From Cornus controversa (lineage: Eukaryota; Streptophyta; Magnoliopsida; Cornales; Cornaceae): a stretch of DNA of 64,000 nucleotides. Positions 25,251 through 37,436 of the stretch are shown here, one piece after another. The notes beneath the pieces are model-generated. The model did no database searches. It was not told the DNA's origin and saw only the letters and a list, made by a program, of their open reading frames with translations. Where the stretch lies: the NCBI GenBank assembly GCA_026545225.1, contig CM048845.1:59524033-59588032 (forward strand). The letters run 5' to 3'. Numbering within the stretch: the first letter of the stretch is position 1; the number at the start of each line of letters is the position of its first letter. The translations under genes were made by a program, and so were the position numbers.

Positions 25251-26758
25251 TAGATTCGTGTGTGAGTGTGACTCAAAAATATATCAATTAAAAATTTCCA
25301 CACTTCGCAATAGAACGAATTCCTTGCAGAATAGGGCTATCGAAAGGAATGGGTATCGTACCTCAGGGATTATGTTCTGATGAGTTGGAACACAGAACTA
25401 ATTCTAATTATATTTATAAGAAAAGAATTCTGATTTTTAACTAATTAAAAAGATAAAATAAAATAAATCAAAAGTAAACAGATAATGAAGATAATAAGAG
25501 AGAAACCTAGGGTGTTTGACTTCACCACTAACTCCACAATCAATGGTCAATTGAATCAACTATAGGGGAATTACATCATGCATAAGTGGTGTCGGTGGCT
25601 ACAAGCTCACCTTCATCCGTCAAGAAGATAACATATGATTAAGGCTAAGCCATGGACTATCTTCGAGTGGCATGGGCCATCTGCCTAACTACTCTAATCT
25701 AGGGTGCAGTATGGTTCATCTTCTCTAGGCATAATCCATCAAAGCTCATAACAATATATTCAGTGATTACCATTGTGTAATAATCTCTCTCATGATCACA
25801 GAAAACAAAAGAGATTGAGTTCAATAACAACAACTAAATATCTAAGACAAGATAAGAAATCATTGAGATTGAATTTACAAGACTTTTATTGCTCAATTCA
25901 TTAATAAGAATCCTCACAATTACACAATCTATGCATGTATATAAAGGTCCCCAATAATTAAAACAATCAAACCATTGATGCTTTGTTAGGGCTACATCAA
26001 AACCCTAGTGGATGAACTAGCCGCTTATGGTAGAAGAAGAAGCTTCAACTGTTGAGGAAGAAGACATCATCTTTCTGAATTACGCGTATGACTTCGTTCT
26101 CCAATGGCTCTGGAATATGTTTCTGTTCTCTTCAGCCCTCTCAGACTCTCCAATCTCTGTGTAAGCTCTCACTCTTCAGCCTCCAAGTCTTCCTTTTATT
26201 CCCCAAGAGAAAATCACCAAAGTCCTAATCCAATTAGGAATTAATTAGGGTTTCCCGCAGCACTAATCAGGTGGGTTTTTCCTGCTGACTTCGGCCCAAC
26301 TTTTGACCCACTAGAAGTCCGATTCACGGAATTTTCGTGAAATACAAAAGTGTGCAGAATCAAATTTCGTTCAACCTTACGCGAAAATAATGTCGATTTG
26401 AGTCTCGGAAATAAAACTTCTGGTCCGTTTTCCAAAACGGGATTAAGACTGCATTATGCGCAGATTTGGGCTTCAGGCCTGAAACCTTCTTAAGCAGCTG
26501 TAATTCTCTTGGACCTCTTTCTTGGGCTGATTTGAGTTGAAATAAATGGTTGAGTGAATCTCCTTGATGTAAGCTTCATCTCACCATCTTGGATGTCTTC
26601 TTTAAAAGCCCAAAATCACGGTTTTAACTGAAATAATTATTAAGGCCCTGAAAATACAGAAAACACTAAAACAAAGTAAAATCACAAAATAATCTATCAC
26701 TAAGAGAATAAAATACATAAGTTAAGAGGCTAGAATGCGTAACATTCAACGCCTATCA
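25251..26758 (-). repeat. 5' LTR of element B
   Basis: Near-identical partner of 16324-17829. It is followed inwards (minus-strand sense) by a few bases and the tRNA-Asp primer site. Confidence 0.92.
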
Positions 26759-27359
26759 CTGCCTTGCACTCTTCCATTGATGGACAAAATGAAGCTTCTT
26801 GGTCTGGTTCAGCTCCTTCTTCCCTTCTCCCGAATCTCTCTCTGTGTATATGATGTGTGTTGAGAGATATGTGAGAAAATGCCTCTTTTTGTGCTTTATG
26901 GCCTCCTTTTCAACCTTGGGGCCCACCATAAATATATATATATCAATATATATACCAACTATATCAAGAAGGTCCCCAAAGGTCTTGTTCAAGTCAGACA
27001 ATCCCTCTAAGTCGTGCAAAAAGGGGGATTTTGTTGCAAGTGGGAAAGCAGGTGAGCAAGTGGGCAAGTGGCTCTGCAGAATCTCGATCAATCGAGATTG
27101 GAATCTTGATTGATCGAGATTTCGATCAATCGAGATTTCGATTAATCGAGATCAACATCTCGATTGATCGAGATGCCTTAGCTTTAGTTCTGACTTTTGC
27201 TCTTCAACTGCAAATGGCCTCAAACTTTGCTCCTTTTGCTACAAGACCTGCAATACATCAAAAACACAAAAATACCATAAACATATCTCGGTAAACGTAG
27301 AAATGGGACTAACATATGCAATAAAGAGGATTCAAATGCATAAAATAGAACACTTATCA
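26759..27359 (-). repeat. 3' LTR of element A, second piece
   Basis: The first five bases are the CTGCC duplicate made by the insertion of B. The rest continues the LTR to its end, CACTTATCA at 27359. It holds the palindrome array at 27076-27173 and the block CTTGGGGCCCACCATAAATATATATATATC, here split by its AT repeat. Confidence 0.9.
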
Positions 27360-27396
27360 CACTCCCAAACTTACATATTGCTAGTCCCTTAGCAAT
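27360..27396 (-). other. Polypurine tract and hairpin of element A
   Basis: On the minus strand, TAAGTTTGGGAGTG directly precedes the 3' LTR, with the hairpin ATTGCTA-gtccct-TAGCAAT at 27377-27396, identical to that of element B. Confidence 0.8.
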
Positions 27397-29350
27397 GCAA
27401 TATTACAAAAATGAAATTAACTATCTTATACAAAAATTTAATCATGCTCAGTCATCAACTTGATAAAGGGCGATCATCCATTCATTTCATATTTGGCAAA
27501 TGCAACAAGTATTACAGAACTATGCGGGCATTAGCAAAAATGGACTTTCACAAACTACAAATAGACGACAGTCCCCACATAACGGCCAGACCGAACAAAC
27601 ATACCAATTCCAACCCCAAAATCCTCTTTGAAAAGTGAACATGCATTCTAACGCGTGGCTTTGTCATATTTGGTGAAGAATAAGAACAAATCTGCTTTTA
27701 AAAGAAGAACACATTGAAACGGTTCGACACTGTTGTTCATTATGGACTTTCACAAACTACAAAACATTGATGATTGCTCATGTGCGGATGACCGTGCAAT
27801 GCTTAGCTCTTTTTGCTTTCTTGCAAGCCCGTGTAACGGCATTGGGCCAATGACTCCCAAACCAATTGGTTTTAGGGCATTAGGTGAAGAAGCACCCCTC
27901 GGACTTAATAACCGAGCTTACAAGGCGATGAGCTTAAACAAGCCACCCGCTTATCATTGCTCAACCTTGCACACTTATACGTGAACACTCCATGCTTAAT
28001 GAGGCCTAGAGATCTGGTTTATTGAGTGAGAAGGCTTATTGCAAATTTTTCTCTTTTTATATATTTTTTTATTTTTTTTATTTTACAACAACCGGAAGAA
28101 CTTATTCTTTAAGTTGTTCGAATAAAAACAGAATTTTTTTTAAAATTCTCCATCAGACTTATACCCCACAATTTAAATTGTATGTGTGCGAATTTGTGTG
28201 GTTAAGGACAAATTTAGGGCAAGAACTGTCCGTGCTCAAATTTGGACAAAAATGTAGACCATTCTAACCTATTACATAGCTTACAAAAGTGCGGGTATTT
28301 ACAATGTTAAAGTTCTCAACTACCTGTGCATTTACCTCAGACATTTATTCGAATGATCTTCCTTTAAAACGCAAGACATCATAGCAAGCATGCAAAAATA
28401 TCAAGGAAAGAAACTTGCTCTACAATGACAATCAATACCAACTCTGAGCATTGCATGCATATGCAAGTGGTATAGCATACCGCACCCCCAAACTTAGACG
28501 CAACATTGTCCTTAATGTTTGGACAAGAAGGACAAGGAAAGAATTTACAAGGATTGCAGAATGTGACAAAAATGACATTCCAATACCGGCGGTCATCCTG
28601 GAAATGAGAAAAACCTGCACGGAACACCAACTAGATACCACGAGCATTAAATGGAACAAAAAGGAGAGAAGACTGAGATCAGTGCACATCCAAGACTCTG
28701 AACTAGTGTTTCCCAATTGACTAAGAGGTCTATGCGATAAGATATTGACTATCCAAGCATGCTAACGTATAGCATGCAAAAGGGCTGCCTTTCTTTATTA
28801 ACGCCATACTACATTGAAGCAATCTCAACAGTATCGGGAATTGAAACCAGGCGGTAATAAACGGAAATCATCAACTGAATCGCATATAACAAGTAGGCAA
28901 GTGGTACTACATACATAGTCAAAGTAGAGAGAGAGCATTGATATTGGCAGAAAGTAAAAATAAAGACAGGAAATATAACAGATGGTATAATAGAAAGGAT
29001 AACTGCATTCCATATATATGAAAATAAGTTTTAGTACAAAGTGTACATGCATGCGGAATACACAAAACTAACATGGCCAACATGGCCTATCAAAAACAAA
29101 GAAAGAAAAATACAGAAAGTAAAGCAGACAATCCGAATAAATACAGCTAGTCTAAGGCGGGTGGTGGTGGCTCGGTGGGAGGAGTAGAGGTGGAGGTGGA
29201 AGCTCGGCCGGCAAATAGGAACTGCAGGTCCTGCCAGAAGGCTTAGAACTCATCTAAAATTGCCCTCTGACCCTGTGCCAAAGGTGTAATGTCTGATCTA
29301 ATGCCCTCTAGCTGACTCTGCATCACCTAGACGTGCTCCTCAAAACCCTG
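27360..29350 (-). other. 3' non-coding region of element A
   Basis: About 2 kb between the 3' ORF and the 3' LTR without a supported gene. It contains the polypurine tract at the LTR boundary (27360-27373) and a second tract-plus-hairpin cassette at 28483-28520. The small frames here are not conserved with element B. Confidence 0.6.
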
Positions 29351-30367
29351 CTAGAGCCACTCAACGTCAGCTGCCAAACAGGAGTAGCCAGTGGCTAGGA
29401 TGTCATGCCGCTCTGCGGTGATATCCATCTCATCCTCTTCCATCTCCTCATCAGATGCCTCACCCTCTGCAGGCTCACCCTCATCCATCTCCACTGAGGC
29501 ATCCATGTCTACATCCTCTGGTGGATTGCCCTGGTGGTCCTGTCGCTCCAAGTGTCGTCTCACCCTCTCCCACTGAGTAGGTGTCAAGCGAGTGGGCAGT
29601 GCCAACTGAATATCAGTATCACTGACCGGTATACTGGCACAGCTCAGGAAAGCGGCGACGAGGAAAGGAAAGGGAAGCCGCCAACTCGCTGCTCGCCTCA
29701 TCCTCTTGTTGATAAGGCCATCCCAGATCTTGTACATCTGCCCCCATATCAGCGACGAGATAGAAAATCACATGCCCATGTGGAAAGCGTAAAGGCAACG
29801 GAGGAGGTCACCTCTGTGCTCTGCCACATGCTGCAGAGGACACGCGTTCTTGATGAGAACGGTGTTCAGGAACCATAATCTACTCGGGCACATCGATTTG
29901 GACGTGCAGTTGTGACTGGGCGTGGTAAACGCCCTGCCACAGATTTCCATCACGATGGAGAACAGTGTCGTGTCTGCTGGCAGCTTAGCTCTGTAAATTG
30001 GTTGACCGCCATGGTCAACTATATCTGGAGGCTGCTGGTGAGGAATTCCGAGCATCTATACAATCTGGCTCGGCGTGATAGTGATCATCGTGCCGCCCAT
30101 GACCGTCTCCAATGTGTCCAGCACTGTGCAGGAATAGGTCATACGCTCGTAAAAGACCTGAACCAAGCGCTCATGCGCCACATCAGTGGGTGGAACACAT
30201 AGTCGGTCGAGGTGACGCCGCCTGAGCTCTGCTATAGCCCACGAGCTGTCGAGATGCATCGCAAACTCTCTCAGCTCAAATATCTGCTCTGGGTGAAACC
30301 TCCGTGTCCGGAAGGCTCGCCCGGGCACCTCTCTAACACCACCGGGTGCATTCTTCACCCTCGCCAT
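29351..30367 (-). pseudogene. 3' ORF of element A (envelope-position ORF)
   Basis: Separate coding region downstream of pol, starting MARVKNAPGGVREVPGRAFR. It contains FELREFAMHLDSSWAIAELR, the block RLWFLNTVLIKNACPLQHVA and an acidic C-terminal stretch rich in Glu and Asp. The same layout is seen in element B (19038-20261). It resembles the putative plant transposon protein domain found in this position in Athila-type elements; the function is unknown. The region is broken. Confidence 0.65.
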
Positions 30368-31053
30368 GATCTCAGAATAGTCTGCACTTTATTCCACAAA
30401 TTACGTAAATAACAAGAAAATAAAATGAATACTAAAATAAGAATGAAAAAAAAAATGAAAAATGCGGTTATAGTCCATGGTGCCAACACATGCATTCCAA
30501 GGCACGCTTGAATCAACTCGATGAGATGCACTAGGAAGCAGCGTAATCGGATGCAACTGACATGATGGGTCTGTGGTTGCATGCAGTATATCAAGCATTC
30601 GATACAAAAAATAATGCAACATCTCACCCATACATGCACTCCTACCCCCGAAACCCGCAAAATTCCATTATGAACATAGCGAATGCACCATTCCACCCAA
30701 CATCACCGGTCTATGCTTATTACGTCGAGAAACAAACAAAAATAGCGAGAAAGTAAGCAAAATATAGCCATGCATCACTTACCTCAAGGTGAAGATGATG
30801 ATCGACACAAAAAGATGAAGACCTAACTCGCAGCTGCGAAGAGATGAGTGTGCGCGTGCTCGCGGAGATCTCGGACTATGGCGAACGGCGCTGGATGGTC
30901 GAGAATGGTAGATCAAGGGTGGGACAGTGCTCAGGGAAGCTTTGGATCGCTCAGAGAAGAGGAGGGAGTCGGATGGTCTTGGGAAGATTTGTTGAAATGA
31001 GAGGGAAGCCCAACAGTTTAAATAAGTAATCGGCTCACGTGCAGGCATCGCGT

Positions 31054-31355
31054 CAATCTCGATTGATCGAGATGCACATCTCGATCAATCGAGATTTTGA
31101 TCAATCAAATTCTCAATTTCGATCAATCGAAATCCTACTTCGATCAATCGAGATCCTTCTTCTATCAATCGAGATCTCACTTCAATCAATCAAAATTTTG
31201 ATTGATTGAGGACCTATCGAAGTGATATCGAAGAATACCACCTCTCGGGACTTTGGACTTGGAAAACTCTCTGCATTATTTCGATCAATCGAGACCAAAA
31301 TCTCGATCAATCAAAATCTCGATTGATCGAGATCTCTGCTTCGATCAATCGAGAT
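31054..31355. repeat. Palindrome array inside element A
   Basis: About twelve copies of a palindrome, consensus ATCTCGATCAATCGAGAT with variants such as TTTCGATCAATCGAAA, lie within 300 bp between the integrase region and the 3' ORF. The same palindrome recurs five or six times in every LTR of this family (27076, 38540, 63465). Confidence 0.85.
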
Positions 31356-31529
31356 GCTCAAAAACAGTCAGCTTGAGTTATACTTCATGGACTTGGACTT
31401 ATGGGACTTAGACACTAAATTGCCTAAATACAACATTTACCTTGGATTAAAGGGACATCATGGAAGCATGATAGCTACCATGGCCACGCCACCTTACACG
31501 TCTATGGCGTGACGTCCGAATTGGCTCAC

Positions 31530-32710
31530 GAGTCAAAATACACGGGATCCGTCAAAGTGATGACATCCATGTATTCGGTGGTAACTTGATCATCCACGCA
31601 CACTTTTAAGCGCTTCCCGTTAGCTTTAAACAATGATCCATCTTTCAAGTCCTTCAATTTCATCGCTCCGTGGGGAGCAACGGAATTAACCAAAAATAGA
31701 CCATCCCAACGGGAGCGAAGTTTTTCGGGAAACAAATGGAGGCGTGAGTTGTACAACCATACTTTTTGGCCCGCAGAAAATGTTTTAACTCAAATATTAT
31801 GATCATGAAAGGCTTTGGACTTTGCCTTATAGATTTTAGCATTCTCATATGCGTCATGTCACAATTCTTCCAATTCATTTAATTGAAGCTTTCGATTAGA
31901 TCCGGCCGTTTGCATGTCAAAATTGAAAGTTTTGGTGGCCCACATAGCTTTATGCTCCAATTCAACCGGAAGATGGCACGCTTTGCCATAAACCAACCGG
32001 TAAGGTGACATTCCAATGGGAGTCTTATAAGCAGTTCGGTAAGCCCATAATGCATCATTCAGTCGCAGTGACCAATCTTTCCGGTCAGGCTGAACTGTTT
32101 TCTCAAGAATGTTCTTAATCTCCCTATTGGATACCTCCACTTGGCCACTAGTTTGAGGATGGTATGGGGTGGCTACTTTGTGTGTGACAGAGTATTTGGT
32201 AAACAAGGTTTGAAGGAATCGGTTACAGAAATGTTTACCTCCGTCACTGATGAGGGCCCGAGGTGTACCAAATCGGCTAAAGATATTCGCTTGAATGAAC
32301 TTAACCACGACTACGTGATCATTGGTTTTGGTAGCAACGACCTCTATCCATTTAGATATGTAGTCCACCGCCACAAGTATGTACTCATGACCAGTAAAGG
32401 GTGGAAAAGGTCCCATGAAGTCAATGCCCCACACATCAAATATCTCAATAATAAGAATAGGGTTAAGAGGCATCATGTCCTTCCGAGACATCGCGCCAAG
32501 GCGTCAACATCGCTCACAAGAGCAGCAGAATGAATATGCATCCCGATGAAGTGTTGGCCAGAAAAACCCGCATTGAAGAATTTTTGCTGCAGTTTTCTTA
32601 GCACTAAAGTGTCCCCCACAAGCGAGTGTATGACAGAATTTGAGAATGCTTTGGAATTCACTGTTGGGTACACACTTTCGAATTATTTGATTGGGGCAAT
32701 ATTTGAACAA
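31530..32710 (-). pseudogene. Integrase region of element A
   Basis: A His-His-Cys-Cys zinc domain (HTLACGGHFSAKKTAAK ... CERC) is followed by the core: [14 protein letters not shown] with the first Asp, [10 protein letters not shown] with the second, and [16 protein letters not shown] with the catalytic Glu. A C-terminal tail (31526-31756) carries [15 protein letters not shown], the module found at the end of Ty3 integrases. Confidence 0.85.
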
Positions 32711-32740
32711 TTGAGGATCGTCCCAATAATATGATCGTGA

Positions 32741-33586
32741 TTAGGAGAAAAAATGATCCTTCTCTTGCTTGGTCCAAGAAGATGGTATTTTGCCGGTTGC
32801 CAAATAGTTGACAATGTCCGCATACCAAGGGATACTCTCTTGAGAAATGACAAAGAGTTGTTCATCCGAGAAGGATTCATAAACTAGAATGGAGTCATGG
32901 AGGGATTCAACAAGAATTCTAGATAGGTGGTCAACTACCACATTTTCGGTTCCCTTTTTGTCTCTAATCTCAAAATTAAAATCTTGCAACAAGAGTATCC
33001 ATCGGATCAGCCTAGGCTTTGTGTCCTTTTTGGCCAAAATATGCCAGAGGGCAGCATGGTCCGAATAGACAATGACCTTAGAACCTAATAAATAAGCTTG
33101 AAATTTGTCCAAGGCAAATACTACCGCAAGCAACTCCTTTTCTGTTGTGGTATAATTGATTTGAGCCTCGGAAAGGATTTTACTTGCATAGTAGATGACA
33201 AGTGGCAATTTGTCTACTCGTTGCCCTAAAACTGCACCCATGGCGTAATCGGATGCATCACACATGATCTCAAATGGGAGAGCCCAATTTGGAGGGATGA
33301 GAATTGGAGCGGTTGTAAGCATGGTGCGGAGTTTTTCAAAAGCGTTAAGGCACGCTTCATCAAAGGTAAAGCAAGTCTCTTTTTCAAGAAGGCGACACAA
33401 GGGCCGGGAGATCTTGCTAAAGTCTTTGATGAAACAGCGATAAAAGCCCACATGCCCAAGGAATGAACGAATCTTTCTCATCATTGATGGTGGAGGAAGT
33501 TTGGAAATGAGTTCAACCTTGGCTTTGTCAACCTCGATTCCTCTCTTAGACACAATGTGCCCTAGGACAATACCCTCTTGAACCAT
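32741..33586 (-). pseudogene. RNase H region of element A
   Basis: The frame contains GHVGFYRCFIKDFSKISRPL, the thumb and connection region, then [20 protein letters not shown] with the first catalytic Asp, [20 protein letters not shown] with the catalytic Glu, and VYSDHAALWH with the next Asp. This is the Ty3-type RNase H (RT_RNaseH_2 family). Confidence 0.85.
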
Positions 33587-33589
33587 AAA

Positions 33590-34190
33590 ATGGCTCTTTT
33601 CCCAACTGAGGATCAGATTGGTTTCTTAACATCGTTTGAGAACACGGGATAGATTTTGGAGACATGATTCAAATGAAGGCCCAAACACGAAAAAATCATC
33701 CATGAACACTTCCAAGAATTTTTCCACCATATCCGAAAAGATAGACATCATACACCATTGAAAAGTCGCCGGTGCATTGCACAACCCAAAGGGCATGCGT
33801 CTATAAGCAAATGTGCCAAAAGGACATGTAAAGGTGGTTTTCTCTTGGTCCCTCGGGTCTATAGTAACCTGATTATAGCCAGAATATCCATCTAAGAAGC
33901 AATAAAAACTTTACCCAGCTAATCTCTCCAAGATTTGATCAACAAATGGGAGGGGGAAGTGATCTTTCTGAGTTGTCAAATTTAATTTTCGATAATCGAT
34001 GCACACTCTCCATCCCGTGGTGGTGCGTTGGGGAATTAATTCACCCTTATCATTTGGTTGCACCATAATACCAGACTTCTTTGGAACCACTTGAGTGGGA
34101 CTAACCCACTTACTATCTGAGATGGGGTAAATAATTCCCGCATCTAGTAAATTCACCACCTCCTTCATTACAATGTCCTTCATATTTGGA
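33590..34190 (-). pseudogene. Reverse transcriptase region of element A
   Basis: Motifs in order: WVSPTQVVPKKSG, RVCIDYRKLN, DHFPLPFVDQILERLAG, then on the same strand the MPFGLCNAPATFQ-type and FMDDFSVFG-type (YxDD box) blocks of the Athila clade. The region follows the protease directly and belongs to the broken element. Confidence 0.8.
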
Positions 34191-34739
34191 TTTAATCAAC
34201 GTTGCGCCTCTCTTGAGGTCTTCGCATCTTCTTCCAAGTGTATGCAGTGCATACAAATAGAAGGATCTATTCCCTTAAGATCTGCCACACTCCATCCTAT
34301 TGCTTCCTTGTGCTCTTTTAGCACTTGTAGGAGTTCCATCTCTTGATCATTGGTGAGATTGGAAGCAATAATGACTGGAAAGGTCTCATTAGCACCCAAG
34401 AAAACATACTTGAGTGTAGCCGATAGAGGCTTGAGCTCAAGTTGTGGTGGGGAAATTAGAGAAGGGGTTTGGAAAGTTTTGGACAAAGGGGGCAAGGGTT
34501 CTCTCAGAACTCTCCATTTAGGCAAATCCATGACAGTAGTGACATCGAGCATTGAATTGACTTCACAAATGGATTGCTCAATGTCAAAATCGTCACAGTT
34601 GAAATGATTTAAGCATGCCTCTAAAGGATCCTTAGAAATAATAGAAGGAAGTGCTTCTTGAACAAGGTCTTCCACTACATCAACACAAAAGCACTCACTT
34701 TCGTCGTCTGATGTGTGGTGAGAAGCATTAAAGATATTC

Positions 34740-35135
34740 AAACGGACTTTCATATTCTTGAAAGAGATATCCATCACTCCGGTACGGCAATTAACGCAAG
34801 CGTTTGCCGTGGCCAAGAATGGACGACCTAGAATGATAGGAATATGTCGATTTGGATTTTGAACCGGTTCCGTGTCAAGGACTATGAAGTCCACCAAAAA
34901 GTAGAATTTGTCCACTTGAATGATTACATCCTCAATAATGCCACGTGGTTGCTTCACCGAGCGGTCGGCAAGTTGCAACACAACAGTGGTAGGCTTAAGT
35001 TCCCCCAAACCTAGTTGTTGGTAAACTGAGAATGGAAGCAAATTGACACTAGTCCCTAAATCAAGAAGTGTCTTTTCAAAAGATTGATTTCTAAAGGTGC
35101 ATGATATGGTTGGAGCACCAGGATCTTTGAATTTA
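34740..35135 (-). pseudogene. Aspartic protease region of element A
   Basis: The block reads LLDLGTSVNLLPFSVYQQLG, where DLGTS corresponds to the retropepsin D-T/S-G active-site neighbourhood in its Athila form. It is followed by PRGIIEDVIIQVDKF and VILGRPFLATA-type sequence (IILGRPFLATANACV). It is the standard Athila-lineage protease and lies between gag and reverse transcriptase. Confidence 0.8.
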
Positions 35136-35739
35136 GGAGGGGCTTGGTGTTGGAAAATGGAGCTTATGTGCTCAGTTAGGAGGACTTTCTTAGGAGCATT
35201 ATTCCTAGATTTACTCTTTTGAGTGCACAAGTCCTTCAAGAATTTAGCATAGGAGGGAATTTGTCAGATAGCATCAGGGAAAGGGAGATTGATCTTTACT
35301 TGTTTGAAGATCTCCATCATGTCTTGAATTTTCTCTCCTTGCTTCCCAAAATAAGAAGGTTCCTTCAATCTTTGAGGAAAAGGAACTGGAGGTTCAAAAG
35401 AGGTATCAAGGTTTGGATTAGATGATGACACAACTTCACTTGCCTTCCTTTTGGATTTAGTGGGATATTGGTCACATTTGGATTTAAGGGAAACAATTTT
35501 GGATTTAATTGGGATTCTTTTGAATTTTTGGATTGCTCTTGGGATTTCTTTTTCTCTTCTTCCCCTACCTTGGAATCGATGATTTTACCACTCCTTAAGG
35601 TGGTGATTGATTGAACTTGCTCCGGAGGAGCATTACAAGAGGAAGATGATGGATCCTCAATCACATTAACACCCTTAGGATTCGCCACCGGTTGACTCGG
35701 CAACTTACCTTCCTCTCTCCTATTCAAGGCATTAGCTAG

Positions 35740-37143
35740 TTACCCGATTTGAGCTTCTAACCTAGCCATAGATTGAGCATTAGCTTCAAGCTTAGAGATT
35801 GATTGAGAGTGAGTTTGCAATAAGCGGGTATTGGCCTCAAGATTGCTTATTACTCTTTCTTCAAAGCCTTGGCTTCTCGGAGGAGGTGGTGGTTGTTGGT
35901 AATTGGATCTTTGATGGTAAGGTTGAGGATTTGGCCTATATTGAGGCTGCTGAGATTGGGAATTGAAAGAATTTTTCCCTTGAAACGAGGGACTTGATTC
36001 TTGAGGTTTCCATGAAAAAGCCGGATGATTCTTGTAACCAGGATTGTACGTATTTGAATATGGATCATTCATCTGTTTAGAGTGCAATGCATTCGCTTGC
36101 TCTTGAGCATAATCAGGAGATTGCCCGGCAATAGGACAATCTCGCACAAAATGTGAAGTGTTATAGCAAAACGAACACACTTCCTGATTTTGAACAGGTT
36201 GGCTTGGAGTAGGCAGCCCATTTTTTAGGATAAGGCTTCTACTTGCATGGCAACCTCATCCACCCTTGAAATCTCATGCACTCCTCTACAAGGTTGGGTG
36301 GATTTCCCTTTCCTAGTGGAGGAGTGTTGAGCTGAATTATTGCTAGGGTTTAAAAAAGTTTCCATACCTCATCGAGGCTTTTCAAAAGGTATCCTCCTCC
36401 ACAAGCGGAGTCTATCATTTACCTATGTTGCTCACTCACCCCATCATAAAACTTTGCACTAGCTGCCATTTTGGGACAGCATGATGCGGACAAGATTTAA
36501 GAAGATCTTTTAATCTCTCCCACATCTCATGAAATTGTTCTTGATCAATTTGGGTGAATCCGGTGATTGCTCGCCGAATATCACTCGTCTTTCCCATTGG
36601 GAAGTATTTTTTTAAGAACTCTATTTGCATCTCTGCCCAAGAATGGATTGAGTTAGGTTCTAAGGAATTGAACCAACTTCTAGCTTTATCTTTTAAGGAG
36701 AATGGAAACATACGCAGCTTTAGATCATCCTCCGTAAAGTGTGGTACCCTAATGGTGGAACACACAGAAAGGAAGTAATCTAAATGTCGGTATGGATCCT
36801 CATTAGGGAGACCATGTAAGCTATTAAGAAGATTGATGGTGGAGGACTTTATTTCAAATTGATTTGCTACTACATTCGAAAATTGAATACACGAAGGTAC
36901 TTCAAATGTAGTCGAAAGATAAAAGTCCATAAGCAACTGTCCTTGAGGAGGAGGAGGAGGAGGTGGAGGTTGTTGTTCATGATTAAAAGGAGGTAGACCG
37001 GGAGGTTGTCTCTCATTTGGGTCCATGTCTTCAGTCCTAGGCAATATAGGGTCCCTAGAGGTTCCTCTACGTTGTCTAAGTGTTCTTTCAAGTTCAATAT
37101 TACACGGAAGCAACGGAAGTGACAAGGACCGTCTACCTAGCAT
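35740..37143 (-). pseudogene. gag region of element A
   Basis: The first frame starts MLGRRSLSLPLLPCNIELER and continues through a capsid-type region (SFSLKDKARSWFNSLEPNSI, then FLKKYFPMGKTSDIRR), as in Athila gag. A zinc knuckle of the form Cys-x2-Cys-x4-His-x4-Cys (CSFCYNTSHFVRDC) lies near 36130-36178, followed by a Pro/Gln-rich stretch. The region is part of the broken element. Confidence 0.8.
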
Positions 37144-37412
37144 GTATTAATAGTAGAACAACACCTCTATACGCAAAATAAACAATAATATATACAAAAA
37201 AAAAATGAATGAACTCAAATCCACTAATTTTAGACTTTATACTCACAAAGGGTTCCAACTTTAATCCTTTTAGATACCCGCTATGTGGTATACCTAAAAT
37301 CAAGAAATTTGAGAAATAAGAACAAGATATATACAAAAAAAAAGAATGAAAGAATTTCTAGCCTAAGAATTAAACCAGATTTTGTCTTTCAATGGCGACA
37401 ATTAAACCGTAG

Positions 37413-37430
37413 TCCTCGGCAACGGCGCCA
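37413..37430 (-). other. Primer binding site of element A (tRNA-Asp)
   Basis: The minus strand reads TGGCGCCGTTGCCGAGGA six bases after the LTR end. The 3' end of plant tRNA-Asp is, from memory, CCCCGGCAACGGCGCCA, so it is complementary over nearly the whole length. Confidence 0.85.
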
Positions 37431-37436
37431 AAATTT

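Larger units (their letters stand above)
16324..26758 (-). mobile_element. Element B: Athila-lineage Ty3 LTR retrotransposon, inserted in the 3' LTR of A (broken)
   Basis: Minus-strand element of 10,435 bp flanked by a perfect 5-bp duplication, CTGCC (16319-16323 and 26759-26763). LTRs are 16324-17829 and 25251-26758; they start TGATTCG and end CTATCA in plus-strand sense. The primer site at 25230-25246 is tRNA-Asp type. Recognised parts in order are gag, protease, reverse transcriptase, RNase H and a 3' ORF. It has a few breaks and is not whole. About 17 differences in 1506 bp of LTR were counted by eye (1.1%), so it inserted perhaps 0.4 million years ago at 1.3e-8 per site per year. Confidence 0.92.
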
